64,000 nt of DNA from CAIVVT01 sp963838205 (GTDB taxonomy: Bacteria; Acidobacteriota; Terriglobia; Bryobacterales; Bryobacteraceae): NCBI GenBank assembly GCA_963838205.1, contig CAWIQF010000001.1, forward strand, positions 124,001-188,000, in the 5' to 3' direction. The position numbers were made by a program, and so were the translations under genes. The notes beneath the pieces were generated by a model. That model saw nothing but the letters and a program-made list of their open reading frames with translations. It made no database searches and had not been told where the DNA came from. Of the stretch, positions 16,076 through 25,636 are shown piece after piece. The first letter of the stretch is position 1. Each line of letters opens with the position of its first letter.

Positions 16076-17608
16076 TCATTTCGCCTGACAGGTGCGATTG
16101 TAAGGCACATCTTCCGAGCGGGTGGTCTGCGGTCCGTGCCTGCCTTGCTCGTCTTGCATCGCCGCGAGCACTCTGGTATCGGGAACGCGGGGCGTCTCGC
16201 GAATTGTGCCCTCCAGTGTGATCGACCTGATGCCTGCCGCCTCGAAGTTGATGGTGCCTTCCGATGGGGTCTTCTTCGCCACGGCGCCGGACAGGAAGCT
16301 GTACCAGACGGTGCCCGGACCATTGGTGGTGATGTCGGCTACCAACTGAATCGGGCTGGGGCACGGACCGGTGTAGCTTGCGGGCACTAGGTGGAGGTGC
16401 ACTGCGGTTACTTTGGCGGGTCCGGCGGCAGAGATCGGATGCGGCGCCGTCGCCATCGCGGGCGTGGGAGGCGAAGCGGCACCCGGCGCCGTCGCCAGCG
16501 GGCCCGACTTCACCCACAACCAGTGCGACGCCACCGGCGGATCGCCCGGCTTGCCCTTGGTTGCGGGGACGGTCGCGAGCAGGACCTGCTCCGGATGGAA
16601 GCACTCGCGGTGCATGAGCGATTCGCCGCCGCCGTCCGCGTTGATCATGTGCAGGTAGATCTGGAAGTCCTTCGGCGCATTGGGAATACGCAGGACGCCA
16701 TCGCGTAACTGACCAGTGACTTCGTACGCGGAGAAGTGCGCGCGCCCGTCGGTTCCCAATCCGATCTCCAGCCGCGGCGGGTGGTTCACCACATCCCCGG
16801 TTATCAGCGCGACCTGGAACCCGCTCCGAACCGGCTCGAGCGTTTTCTCGCGGACCACGCGGAACAGTATCGTGCAGGAGTCCTTTGAAGCCACGGGGTC
16901 CGGATAATCGGAGTTGTTGTCGAGGAAATCATCGTTGCGACTGCCGGTCACTTCCGCCTTGATCTGGGACTCGGTCTTCGGCAGCGGCTTCGTCATCGCT
17001 GCCGAGCACGCCGGCGGGAGGGCGAACACGGACGATGCTGGCCGCGAAAGGCTCAGGCTCTTTACCTCGTATTTCTTCTCCACGGGGCTGTTGCCCATGC
17101 CCATATCGAGCCGCACCACCAGACCGTATTTCGGCTCGATCCATACCTTGCCATTAACCTGGGGGCTGGAGATAACGAACACGTCGGCGGCGATACCGTT
17201 GACTGTCTCGGTGCCGGACTTCCTGGCCCCTCCTTTGATCATCTCGCCCGTCATGGACGACGATGTCACGAAGGGATCTCCCCAGCCGCCGTCGCCTTCG
17301 AAGACGCTTGGCCCGCAGGGCCGAGCGTTGTCGGCGGGATCCCAGGTGTAGCTGGCATGCCGTTCGAGGTCCCAAAATGTGCGAGTGTGGCTTCCCTTCG
17401 ATCCCGGTCTCGACGGCGGCGTTGTCGTATCGACGAACACCTTCGTTCCGTCGCGTGAGATCTCCCGTGTCATGGGAATTCCGAGCAGGCCATTGAACTC
17501 GGTCAGCGAATACGCTCTCGGGTGGGGGGCGTACTGCGCTTGGGAACAGGGCGGTCTCAGGCACAGCAGAAACGGCACGGCGATGAACATGCCAATAGAG
17601 CGTCGCAT
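16076..17608 (-). CDS. secreted protein of unknown function
   Basis: 510 residues starting with a signal peptide (MRRSIGMFIAVPFLLCLRPPCSQA). The middle (about 100-190) contains SGTETVNGIAADVF and KVWIEPKYGLVVRLDM, a pattern seen in outer-membrane lipoprotein-sorting-like or DUF4412-type domains, but the match is too weak to name. A Pro/Ala/Thr-rich linker lies near 370-400 and the C-terminal part has an Ig-like beta pattern. It stands alone; upstream is glcD on the same strand about 105 bases away. The function is unknown. Confidence 0.65.
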   Translation of the reverse strand: MRRSIGMFIAVPFLLCLRPPCSQAQYAPHPRAYSLTEFNGLLGIPMTREISRDGTKVFVDTTTPPSRPGSKGSHTRTFWDLERHASYTWDPADNARPCGPSVFEGDGGWGDPFVTSSSMTGEMIKGGARKSGTETVNGIAADVFVISSPQVNGKVWIEPKYGLVVRLDMGMGNSPVEKKYEVKSLSLSRPASSVFALPPACSAAMTKPLPKTESQIKAEVTGSRNDDFLDNNSDYPDPVASKDSCTILFRVVREKTLEPVRSGFQVALITGDVVNHPPRLEIGLGTDGRAHFSAYEVTGQLRDGVLRIPNAPKDFQIYLHMINADGGGESLMHRECFHPEQVLLATVPATKGKPGDPPVASHWLWVKSGPLATAPGAASPPTPAMATAPHPISAAGPAKVTAVHLHLVPASYTGPCPSPIQLVADITTNGPGTVWYSFLSGAVAKKTPSEGTINFEAAGIRSITLEGTIRETPRVPDTRVLAAMQDEQGRHGPQTTRSEDVPYNRTCQAK

Positions 17609-17712
17609 AGAGCATCATTATGCAATATTCGGACCCTATAGCCCATACAACCGGGGACAAACTGTACACCACCCTTTTCCCCAGCCTTGCATTTCACAGT
17701 CGTGCGCCGCCG

Positions 17713-19146
17713 TCACAGCATCTGCGACGGGTTCACTATCGGCGGCTGCCGGATCTCGGCGCAACCCTTGCCAGTGGGCAGCATCTTGCCCGGATTGAGC
17801 ATGCCCAGCGGGTCGAACATCTGCTTGATCCGACGCATCAGATCGAGCGACTCCGCGGAGTACTGGTGGCCGATCAGCTCCATCTTCTCCATGCCGATCC
17901 CGTGCTCGCCGGTGATCGAGCCGCCCACCGAAATGCAGTAGTCGAGAATGTCGAAGCCCGCCTTTTGGGCCCGTTCCAGGTCGCCCTGCCGCCGCGCGTC
18001 GAACAGAATCACCGGGTGCATGTTGCCGTCGCCGGCATGAAAGATGTTGCCGATGGTCAGCTCCCGCCGTCGGCTCACCGCGCCGATTTCGCGCAACGTC
18101 GGCGCGATTTGGGTCCGCGGCACCACACCGTCCTGAACGTAGAAGAACGGGCTCACGCGGCCGATCGCCCCGAAAGCATTCTTGCGCCCCTTCCACAGCA
18201 GCGCTCGCTCTTCCTCCGTGCGCGCCAGGCGGAACTCGCGCGCCCTGCACGCCAGGCACGCCTGCCGCACTTTTTCCACCTGCTCCTCGACCATCTCCTG
18301 CAGCCCTTCCATCTCGATCAGCAGCACCCCGCCTGCATCCAGCGGATAGCCCGCGTGCGTGGCCTCTTCCACCATCCGCAGCAGCGTGCCGTCCAGCATC
18401 TCGAGCGCCGCCGGCGTCATGCCGCGCGCCGTGATCTCGCTCACCGTCGCCGCGCAATCGTCCACCGTGTCGTAAATCGCCAGCGCCGTCTTCACCGCCT
18501 CCGGCCGCCGCATCAGCCGCACGATCACCTTCGTCACCAGCGCCATCGTCCCTTCGCTGCCGGTGAGCAGTCCGGTCAGGTCGTAGCCCGGCGTGTCCGG
18601 CCAGGCGGCGCCCGTGCGCACCACCGCGCCGTCGGCCAGCACCACCTCTAACCCCAACACATGATTGGTAGTTACGCCGTACGCCAGCGTGTGCGGACCG
18701 CCCGCGTTTTCGGCCACGTTGCCGCCAATCGTGCACGAGCGCTGGCTCGATGGGTCGGGCGCGAAAAAGTAGCCGCCATCCTGCACGGCGTTGGTCAGGT
18801 CCAGGTTCACGACGCCCGGCTCCACCACCGCGCGCTCGTTGGCATAGTCGATTTCCAGAATCCGGTTCATCCGCGCGAAGCCCACCAGGATCCCGCCCAG
18901 CCGCGGGATCGATCCGCCGCTCAGTCCCGTCCCCGCACCCCGGCCAACCAGCGGTAACCCGTTTTGTGCCGCCAACTTAACGATCGCGCTGACCTGCTCG
19001 CCCGTAGCCGGCAGTACCACCACGTCGGGGCGTGCTTTGTCCACGCCGCCGTCATATTCATACAGCCGCAGATCCTCCGGCCGGTCAAAAACACTGGCGC
19101 GGCCGGCAATGCGGATCAGTTCGTCGCGGACCGTTGGGCTCAACAT
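17713..19146 (-). CDS. glcD: FAD-linked oxidase, glycolate oxidase subunit GlcD-like
   Basis: Flavoprotein of the VAO/PCMH family that oxidises glycolate or D-lactate. 477 residues. The FAD-binding domain shows VLPATGEQVSAIVKLA, GRGAGTGLSGGSIP, CTIGGNVAENAGGPHTLAYG and LTGSEGTMALVT. The C-terminal cap ends with NIFHAGDGNMHP and SGEHGIG-type residues (TGEHGIGMEK). Length and motifs fit GlcD; D-lactate dehydrogenase is the close alternative. glcE and glcF were not found next to it, so either they lie elsewhere or the enzyme acts alone. Confidence 0.9.
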   Translation of the reverse strand: MLSPTVRDELIRIAGRASVFDRPEDLRLYEYDGGVDKARPDVVVLPATGEQVSAIVKLAAQNGLPLVGRGAGTGLSGGSIPRLGGILVGFARMNRILEIDYANERAVVEPGVVNLDLTNAVQDGGYFFAPDPSSQRSCTIGGNVAENAGGPHTLAYGVTTNHVLGLEVVLADGAVVRTGAAWPDTPGYDLTGLLTGSEGTMALVTKVIVRLMRRPEAVKTALAIYDTVDDCAATVSEITARGMTPAALEMLDGTLLRMVEEATHAGYPLDAGGVLLIEMEGLQEMVEEQVEKVRQACLACRAREFRLARTEEERALLWKGRKNAFGAIGRVSPFFYVQDGVVPRTQIAPTLREIGAVSRRRELTIGNIFHAGDGNMHPVILFDARRQGDLERAQKAGFDILDYCISVGGSITGEHGIGMEKMELIGHQYSAESLDLMRRIKQMFDPLGMLNPGKMLPTGKGCAEIRQPPIVNPSQML

Positions 19147-19310
19147 TTCGCTCCACTCATTGGCGCGTCCTCATGCTAACCGATAGCGGCCCTCGGGCGA
19201 AAGCTAACCGCGCGCGCCGCGACTTCTCGCCGTGCGCCACGCGCAATTTCACCGTGTCAACGCCGTGTTTGCGCGGCAAAAACCCCGTTTTTTGCGTGTC
19301 GTTGTAATCA

Positions 19311-19746
19311 TGGTTTTCTAAAGGACTTAGCGAAATTTCAGCGCGCATCGCCGCGCGCGCCACTCTTGCGGCCGCCTGGAGTGCCTTGTATCTGACGTGT
19401 TCTAAAGGACTTAGCCGTACTGCGCCGCGCGTCGCTTCGTATCTATGGTTTTCTAAACGACTTAGATGCACTCACCTGCGTATTTCCTAGGAAATACCGC
19501 GCTTCTCCGAATATCCGTGGTTTTCTGGTGGACTCAGGCGCGTGAAGCCGCGCAGCGCGCGTTTCTTCTCCTCGCATCTCTCCTATTCTAAAGGACTTAG
19601 CCTAACTTAAGCGCACACGAATCGCGTAAGTATGGTTTTCTAAAGGACTTAGCTGCATTAAGCAGCACATCTTGGCTTGTGCACCGCGTTTTTCCCGGCA
19701 AATACCACATGGTGTCGCGTATCTATGGTTTTCTAAAGGGCTTATT
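19311..19746 (-). repeat. array of seven LSPLENH-type coding-like repeats
   Basis: Seven copies of a unit read on the plus strand as TCTAAAGGACTTAG or close variants start at 19317, 19401, 19452, 19524, 19587, 19639 and 19732. On the minus strand they translate as LSPLENHxY with variants LSRLENHRY, LSPPENHGY and ISPLENHRY. The first five are in one reading frame (spacings 84, 51, 72 and 63) and the last two share another (93). The frame is broken by stops near 19485-19495 and in the 19587 copy. It looks like a decayed repeat protein or a mobile repeat of coding origin, between the porin and glcD. Confidence 0.6.
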
Positions 19747-19832
19747 GAACGCGTCGGCGTGTCTTACAGCAGCCGGAATCACGCTGTTTTTGACGCCGGC
19801 CGGCTGGCAATTCCGGTTGCCTTGCCCCTCTC

Positions 19833-21296
19833 TTAGTGGGCGTCGTGCTGCCAGAAGGAGAGCAGTCCCTCGATGTGCAGCCGCAGGCTGCCGACCCACA
19901 CCGGCCCGCGGTCGCGGTTGTAGCCCGGGTTCCAGATGCGCTGCACATCGGCGCCCAGCGAGAACGCGCGCCAGGCATGCAGATTGTAGTAGCTTTCGAT
20001 GATCTTCTCGCGGCCGTAATTGAGCGCTCCGTCGCCCAAAAGGAAGCCTTCGCCGCCCAGCGCCAGGTACTCGCGGTGGTCGCCGGAGATCGCATTCACG
20101 AGCATCGCGACCCCCACTTTGTCCAGCTTTCTGTGCCACTTAGCGCCCTTGAGATCGGCTCCGAAGGAGACCGATTGATCCACTTCTGTATAGACGAACG
20201 ACTCGTTGCGGCCATCGTTCCAGCCGAAGCGCCCGTAGGCCCGCAGATCGGCGGTCAGCTCCTGCTCGGCATTGAAGCCGAAGCCGTACTTGACGCGGCC
20301 CTGCCGGCGCGCGGCGACAATGTCGGGAACCGCTGTGAGGCCCGCCAGATAGGCATCGATCGCCTCGCGGTAACTGCCCATATTGGCGTGGTTTACGAAC
20401 GACAGGCAGCGCACGACGGTGGCCCGCTCCCGCACCAGCGAGGGGTGCAATTCGAATTCGTAATTCTCGGCATGCGCCCGCGGCAGGCTCCAGTCCAGCT
20501 TGATGCCGTTGGCAACGGTCGGCATCAGCATTTCACCGAAACGAAATGCCCAGCCTTTGTCATAGTATTCGCTAAGAAATCCATAGGTATAGCCGCGGGT
20601 GTCGCCGGCGTAATCGTAGGCGGCGTTGTTGTCGGCGGCCCAGTTCATGAACTGGTAATGGCTGTCGCTGCCAATCGAATTGAGGTCGAAGAAATCGACC
20701 GTACTCATCTTCCCGAAGCGAAATTCGAGCCGCCGCACCGGCACGCTCGGCGCCAGGCCCAGCGGCCCGCGCACGGCAGCGGTGTATTCCGTGCTCAGCG
20801 GGATGGTCTGGTGAAGCATCACCCGGGCGATGTAGGGCGCCTTGCCGAGGCTCGGAGTCCGGACCACATCCAGGTTCGTAAACCCTGCAATCCCAAAGGC
20901 TTCGCTGATGCCGTGGCCGCCGCTTTCTTCCACATCGAAGAGCACCTCGGTGAAGCGGAACAAGCGCACGCCCATGAATAAGGTCAGCAAGCGCGAGGTG
21001 GCGTCCTGGGCGGCGGGCGTCAGGCTGTGGGGGCCGGTGTAGTCCGCGCTGAACGTCGGATGGTATTGGGTGATGAAGTTGGCCTGCCCCGAAAGCCAGA
21101 AACGGTTGTCCCAGGTGATTTCGTCCGAGGGGACGGCGGCCGGAGTATCGGCAGCGGCGGCAGCCGCGCTGGTTTGGTCGGTCTGCTGACGCTCCGGCGC
21201 GGGCCCGGCAGGGGCGGGGGTTTGCGACAAAAGCACCTGCCAGCCCAGGCCGACGATCAGACCCGTGGCAACGCGCAGGATGGAGGCTCCAGGCAA
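19833..21296 (-). CDS. carbohydrate porin, OprB-like outer-membrane beta barrel
   Basis: 487 residues. The N-terminus is signal-like, followed by an Ala/Pro/Gln-rich linker (about 25-55). From residue 60 the sequence has alternating aromatic beta strands: FWLSGQANFITQYHP, then RLEFRFGKMSTVDFFD, a DYAGDTRGYTYG segment, and a C-terminal strand ending in an aromatic and His-rich tail. These features match the OprB/alginate-export porin group, which admits sugars. The only available start near the signal is TTG at 21296. It is the first gene upstream of the LSPLENH array on the same strand. Confidence 0.75.
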   Translation of the reverse strand: MPGASILRVATGLIVGLGWQVLLSQTPAPAGPAPERQQTDQTSAAAAAADTPAAVPSDEITWDNRFWLSGQANFITQYHPTFSADYTGPHSLTPAAQDATSRLLTLFMGVRLFRFTEVLFDVEESGGHGISEAFGIAGFTNLDVVRTPSLGKAPYIARVMLHQTIPLSTEYTAAVRGPLGLAPSVPVRRLEFRFGKMSTVDFFDLNSIGSDSHYQFMNWAADNNAAYDYAGDTRGYTYGFLSEYYDKGWAFRFGEMLMPTVANGIKLDWSLPRAHAENYEFELHPSLVRERATVVRCLSFVNHANMGSYREAIDAYLAGLTAVPDIVAARRQGRVKYGFGFNAEQELTADLRAYGRFGWNDGRNESFVYTEVDQSVSFGADLKGAKWHRKLDKVGVAMLVNAISGDHREYLALGGEGFLLGDGALNYGREKIIESYYNLHAWRAFSLGADVQRIWNPGYNRDRGPVWVGSLRLHIEGLLSFWQHDAH

Positions 21297-21863
21297 TTAC
21301 CTATATTACGCGACGCGTGTTACAGGCCGGTTGCGGGGCTGTGCTGACCAGGCCGACGGGCACTTATTCGACCCCTTCGCCGTCATAGGGATTGAAGAAT
21401 CGGCTGGCCTCGGTGTCCCCGGTGCGGAACCGGGGTATCTTCCTCTTGGGTGGGAGTCCAAAGTGGCAGCGGCAGGGGCCGATGACTACGAATAGTCATC
21501 TGGATCTCGTATGTTACTGATAAGCAGTGGCTTACAGAATCAGATGACTACACAGTAGTCATCTGGACGAAACTGCGGGGTAGCGCGGGGACACACCTAC
21601 GGCGTCCTGGGCGGACGCCTTGGTGTCGCCCTCGGCAGAGCGCTTGGTGGTCGTGATCGGAGAGTTGGTGGGCCTCGGTGTCCCCCGCGCGAGAGGCGTC
21701 CCGGCTTGGGCACGCAACACATCCGCTCCCTGACGGTCGCGGCTCCGCAACAACACAACGCTCCTTGCAGTCGCGGCTCCGTCACGTTAGCGGCTCCGTC
21801 ACAACACATCCGCTCCCTGACGGTCGCGGCTCAGAGACACATCGCGGCGCGGTAACGGAGTCG
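21297..21863. repeat. intergenic region with palindromes and REP-like units
   Basis: No gene was recognised in these 567 bases. Two related palindromes lie at 21481-21500 and 21541-21565 (arms of 8 and 11 bases). Three copies of a unit with core CGCTCCCTGACGGTCGCGGC occur at 21723-21745, 21759-21780 (degenerate) and 21810-21832. The minus-strand translation of the latter (SRDRQGADVL) appears in many spurious annotated proteins, as expected of a widespread REP-like element. Confidence 0.7.
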
Positions 21864-23570
21864 TTAGCGGCGGGCCGATTGGGCCGCGGGGACGGGCGTT
21901 TCGCCGGATTGTTCGGTGATGGTGAGGATCTGGTCGGCGGGGACGTTGTGCAGCGTCTGGTGGATGCGGCTGGGCCAGGTGATATCCATCTCGCTGATCA
22001 GCCGGGAGGCGCCCAGGCCGAAGTGGACGCGCGAGTCGCTGGAGCAGGCGTAGCCGGTGGAAGTGGTGGCGTGGTTCCACTGCTTGAGGCCGTCGGGCGT
22101 GGTGATACGCACCTGCGCCCCGAGGCCCATGCGGTTGCTCTTGACGCCGACGAGCTTCAACAGGATCCAGTGGTTGTCATTCTGCGAGATGTTGTGGAAG
22201 TACTTCATCTTGCCGTTCAGCACCGTGACCATCGCGTCCACGCGGCCGTCGTTATCCATGTCGCCGAGCGCCAGACCGCGGTGCGGCGCAGCCAACTGGA
22301 AGTCGGGGCCGGCCTGCGCGCTCACGTCCTGGAACTTGCCGTGCCCTAAGTTGCGAAAGACAGAGTTGGGCTCCTCGTAGGTGCGCAGCGACATCAGGGA
22401 GATGTTGTCCAGGACGTTGCCGCGGGCGACGATCAGATCCTTCCAGCCGTCGTTATCGAAATCGGCGATGCCGTTGGACCAGCCCGACATCTGGCGCGTG
22501 GCGTGGCCCAGGCCGCTGGAGTTCGTGATCTCGACGAAGTCGCCGGCGCCGTTGTGGTTGCGGAACAGCGGGAACGACTCGCCCTCGATGGCGGTGTGCC
22601 AGATGTCGTCCCAGCCGTCGTTGTCGATGTCCGTGAATACGGAGCCCATGCCGGAGATGAAATTGCCGGACTCGGGATAGGCCACGCCGGCCTGCAGCGC
22701 GATCTCCTCGAACTTCTTGCCGCCGAGGTTGTGGAAGAGCTGGTTGGGGGCGTTGTCGTTGGCCACGAAGACATCCATGAAGCCGTCGTGATCGTAGTCG
22801 GCGAATGATACGCCCATGCCTTTGCCGTAGGACTTGCCGATGCCGGTTTCGGCCGATACGTCGGTAAACGTTCCGTCGCCGTTGTTGCGAAACAGTGAGT
22901 TGGGAAGCGCGGCGTAATTCTTGGGATGGCAATAGGAGCGCATGCCGGGGTGCGGGCCGCAGACGGGATCCTTATTGACCTCCCATTTGCAGTAGTTGGA
23001 GACGAACAGATCGAGATGGCCGTCGTTGTTGTAGTCGAACCAGCCGGCTGAGACGGACCACATTTTTTTGCCGTCGAGCATGGCGCCGCCCACTCCCGCC
23101 TTGTCAGTGACGTCGGTGAAGGTGCCGTCGTGGTTGTTGTGGAAGAGCTGGTTCTTGGTCACATTGACGACGAAGATGTCGGGCCAGCCGTCGTTATCGT
23201 AGTCACCGATAGCCACGCCCATGCCGTAGCCCGCGCCCTTGACGCCGGCCTTTTCCGTGACGTCGGTGAAGGTGCCGTCGTGGTTGTTGTGGTAGAGGCG
23301 GTTCCAATACTGCGGACCTTCCTTTTCGAGCGAAGGGATGGCCGCGCCGTTGACCACGTACACGTCGAGGTAGCCGTCGTTGTCGTAGTCGAACAGGGCG
23401 ACGCCGGCGACCATCGTCTCGGGCTGGTTTTTCTTGGGTGTGGGCGAGCTGTTGGAAGCGAAAACGAGGCCCGCCTTTTGGGCGATCTCCTCGAAGCGGA
23501 TGGAACTGGCCACAGGGGCCGCCAGAGCTGCGCACACGAGCAGCGTTAAGGCGATGGAGAGGGTTCGCAT
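21864..23570 (-). CDS. CRTAC1-type secreted FG-GAP/VCBS repeat protein with ASPIC/UnbV domain
   Basis: 568 residues with a signal peptide (MRTLSIALTLLVCAALAAPVAS). Multiple FG-GAP repeats follow, each carrying the calcium-binding DxDxDG-like loop (FDYDNDGYLDVYVVN, GDYDNDGWPDIFVVN, ADYDHDGFMDVFVAND), forming a beta propeller. The C-terminal region with LGAQVRITTPDG and LHFGLG-like residues is the ASPIC/UnbV domain. Extracellular or outer-surface protein; the family's molecular role is not settled. The gene stands alone, divergent from the phosphate operon. Confidence 0.9.
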   Translation of the reverse strand: MRTLSIALTLLVCAALAAPVASSIRFEEIAQKAGLVFASNSSPTPKKNQPETMVAGVALFDYDNDGYLDVYVVNGAAIPSLEKEGPQYWNRLYHNNHDGTFTDVTEKAGVKGAGYGMGVAIGDYDNDGWPDIFVVNVTKNQLFHNNHDGTFTDVTDKAGVGGAMLDGKKMWSVSAGWFDYNNDGHLDLFVSNYCKWEVNKDPVCGPHPGMRSYCHPKNYAALPNSLFRNNGDGTFTDVSAETGIGKSYGKGMGVSFADYDHDGFMDVFVANDNAPNQLFHNLGGKKFEEIALQAGVAYPESGNFISGMGSVFTDIDNDGWDDIWHTAIEGESFPLFRNHNGAGDFVEITNSSGLGHATRQMSGWSNGIADFDNDGWKDLIVARGNVLDNISLMSLRTYEEPNSVFRNLGHGKFQDVSAQAGPDFQLAAPHRGLALGDMDNDGRVDAMVTVLNGKMKYFHNISQNDNHWILLKLVGVKSNRMGLGAQVRITTPDGLKQWNHATTSTGYACSSDSRVHFGLGASRLISEMDITWPSRIHQTLHNVPADQILTITEQSGETPVPAAQSARR

Positions 23571-23888
23571 GCCTGGTCCGACTTCAGTCTAACAGCCGCA
23601 TACGGGCGGGCCGCTGGAAGGCTCGACAATTACAGCGCATCTGCCTGTTGCGACGAGGCGGAAGCGATCTGGGCGAGGGTCTGTAACGCAAGAGTCACGC
23701 AAAATTCATGGCCTGACAATAGCCATTCGCTAAGCTCCGAGAGACGTGTATGGGAGTCTCGCGGTGAATGGCTGTGCCAGGGCGGGCGGTCAGCTCACGG
23801 GTTCATCATACACACGATTCCGAACGCCATTAAGAACGCCGTGCCCGGCGCAAACGGGTGCATAAACCTAGAGGACAGGAAAATAGTA
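23571..23888. other. divergent intergenic region, likely control region of the pst operon
   Basis: 318 bases between the CRTAC1 gene and the porin-pst operon. The porin start has a GAGGACAGGA site upstream. An 11-base direct repeat at 23683-23704 is described separately. No open frame here resembles a gene. Confidence 0.5.
23683..23715 (+). promoter_or_regulatory. candidate PHO box (11-base direct repeats)
   Basis: GTAACGCAAGA is followed directly by GTCACGCAAAA and then TTCATGGCCTG. Pho boxes are tandem 7-base elements with 4-base A+T-rich spacers, giving an 11-base period as here. The copies resemble the GTAACGC/GTCACGC half sites only partly, and the site is 185 bases before the porin start. 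Its position ahead of porin-pstSCAB-phoU is the main support. Inference only. Confidence 0.35.
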
Positions 23889-25589
23889 ATGAGTCAGCAC
23901 AAACTTCAGGCTTGGGTTGCGGGCCCACTGGTAGCTTGCCTACTGGCCGCGACCACATCAATGATTGCGGCTGAGACCCCGGCTGTGAACGACGGCACAA
24001 AGGCCGACCAATCGCAGAAGGCCCCCAGCCAAAACATCGACCTTGAGAAACTCCGCCAGCAGATTGCGTTGCAGCAGAAGCAAATCGAAGCGATGCAAAA
24101 GACACTGGCCGACCAGCAGCGGCTGCTGGACGCGGCTTCGACGGCGGCTCCGAGCACGGGCGGGCTGCTGCCGGCGAAGGCTTCGCACGCTCCGCTGGGC
24201 GAGGTGGCGAGCACGACGCCGATGATACCGGCCGCGCCGACGCCGATGGATCAGCCGGCGGCAGAGAAAGAGAAGGCGTCGCCGTTGCAGTTCTTGATCG
24301 GAAATGTTTCGCTGATGCCGGTGGGCTTCATGGATCTCACCGCCGTATGGCGCGACAAGGACGCCGGATCGGGCATCGGTTCGAGCTTCGCGAGCATTCC
24401 TTACAACAACGCCACGGCGGCGCAACTGAGCGAGTTCCGGTTCAGCCCGCAGAACTCACGGCTGGGTTTCCGCATCGATGGCGACTGGAAGGGCGCGCAC
24501 TTCATCGGCTATAACGAATTCGATTTCCTGGGAACCAGCGGCACCAACAACCTGGGCGTGACCAACGGGGCCTTCGTGCCGCGCGTGCGCCTGTACTGGG
24601 TGGACGTGCGCAAGGACAAGTGGGAGTTTCTGGCCGGCCAGAGCTGGAGCATGCTGACGCCCAACCGTTCGGGCATCTCGGCGCTGCCGGGCGATCTGTT
24701 CTACAGCCAAGCGATAGACGTGAATTACATGGCGGGCCTGACCTGGACCCGTCAGCCGGGTATGCGCGTCCTCGTGCATCCGAGCAACAAGGTGACGTTC
24801 GGCGTGTCGGTCGAGAATCCGAATCAGTACATCGGCGGTTCCGGCGGCCTGAGCGCTACGGCGATCACATTACCCTCTGCGCTTTCGTCCCTCGCGGGCG
24901 GCCAGTTCGACAACGCGACCAACGTTCTGGTGACGCCCAATGTGGTCCCCGACATCATCGCCAAGCTGGCCTTCGACCCGAGCAAGCGCGTGCACTTCGA
25001 GATCGCAGGCATCGCGCGCACCTTCAAGGATTGGAATCCCAACACGCATGTGTATTCGACGGTGATGGGCGGCGGCGGCTCGGTGAATGGGAATTTCGAG
25101 ATCGTGAAGGGCTTGCGGCTGGTTACCAACAACTATTGGAGCGATGGGGGCGGCCGTTATCTTTTCGGCCAGGCACCGGATGTCATGATCCGCGCCAATG
25201 GCAGCATCAGCCCGATTCACGCTGGCGGCGTAGTGGAAGGCTTTGAAATCCAGGCCACCAAGAAGTTCCTACTGTATGCCTACTATGGCGGGATTTACGT
25301 TGGCCGCGACATGGCCCTCGACGCCAACGGAACCAGCCTGATTGGTTATGGGTTCTATAAGTCGTCCAACAGCGATAATCGTGCGATTCAGGAAGTTAGT
25401 CTGGGCTTCAACCAGACCATCTGGAAGGACGCCAAGTACGGAGCCATCAATCTCATGGGGCAGTACGAGTATCTGACGCGCGACCCGTGGTTCGTCGCTA
25501 CCGGCGCGCCGAAGAACACGCATGACAACACGATCTACTTCAACCTGCGCTACACCCTGCCGGGTTCGGCGCCGACGATCGGCAAGTAG
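23889..25589 (+). CDS. outer-membrane porin with coiled coil, probable phosphate porin
   Basis: 566 residues. A signal peptide ends near the AAE at about 30. A coiled coil (about 50-85, LEKLRQQIALQQKQIEAMQKTL) resembles the peptidoglycan-contacting N-terminus of OprO/OprP or Slp-type porins, and a long beta barrel follows with YNEFDFLG, RLYWVDVRKDKWEFLAGQSWS and a C-terminal strand NTIYFNLRYTLPG. ATG 23889 is preferred over 23841 because it gives the signal peptide. It lies 47 bases before pstS, so it probably provides the outer-membrane channel for phosphate uptake (inference from context). Confidence 0.75.
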   Translation: MSQHKLQAWVAGPLVACLLAATTSMIAAETPAVNDGTKADQSQKAPSQNIDLEKLRQQIALQQKQIEAMQKTLADQQRLLDAASTAAPSTGGLLPAKASHAPLGEVASTTPMIPAAPTPMDQPAAEKEKASPLQFLIGNVSLMPVGFMDLTAVWRDKDAGSGIGSSFASIPYNNATAAQLSEFRFSPQNSRLGFRIDGDWKGAHFIGYNEFDFLGTSGTNNLGVTNGAFVPRVRLYWVDVRKDKWEFLAGQSWSMLTPNRSGISALPGDLFYSQAIDVNYMAGLTWTRQPGMRVLVHPSNKVTFGVSVENPNQYIGGSGGLSATAITLPSALSSLAGGQFDNATNVLVTPNVVPDIIAKLAFDPSKRVHFEIAGIARTFKDWNPNTHVYSTVMGGGGSVNGNFEIVKGLRLVTNNYWSDGGGRYLFGQAPDVMIRANGSISPIHAGGVVEGFEIQATKKFLLYAYYGGIYVGRDMALDANGTSLIGYGFYKSSNSDNRAIQEVSLGFNQTIWKDAKYGAINLMGQYEYLTRDPWFVATGAPKNTHDNTIYFNLRYTLPGSAPTIGK

Positions 25590-25636
25590 GGATGCTACAG
25601 GGGAAATGGATCCTACCAAAGCGAGGATTGAACAGA

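Noticed and set aside
19311..19746. CRISPR array
   Set aside because: Units vary in sequence and spacing (51 to 93 bases), spacers are not uniform, and no cas genes are nearby. Frame periodicity points to coding origin.
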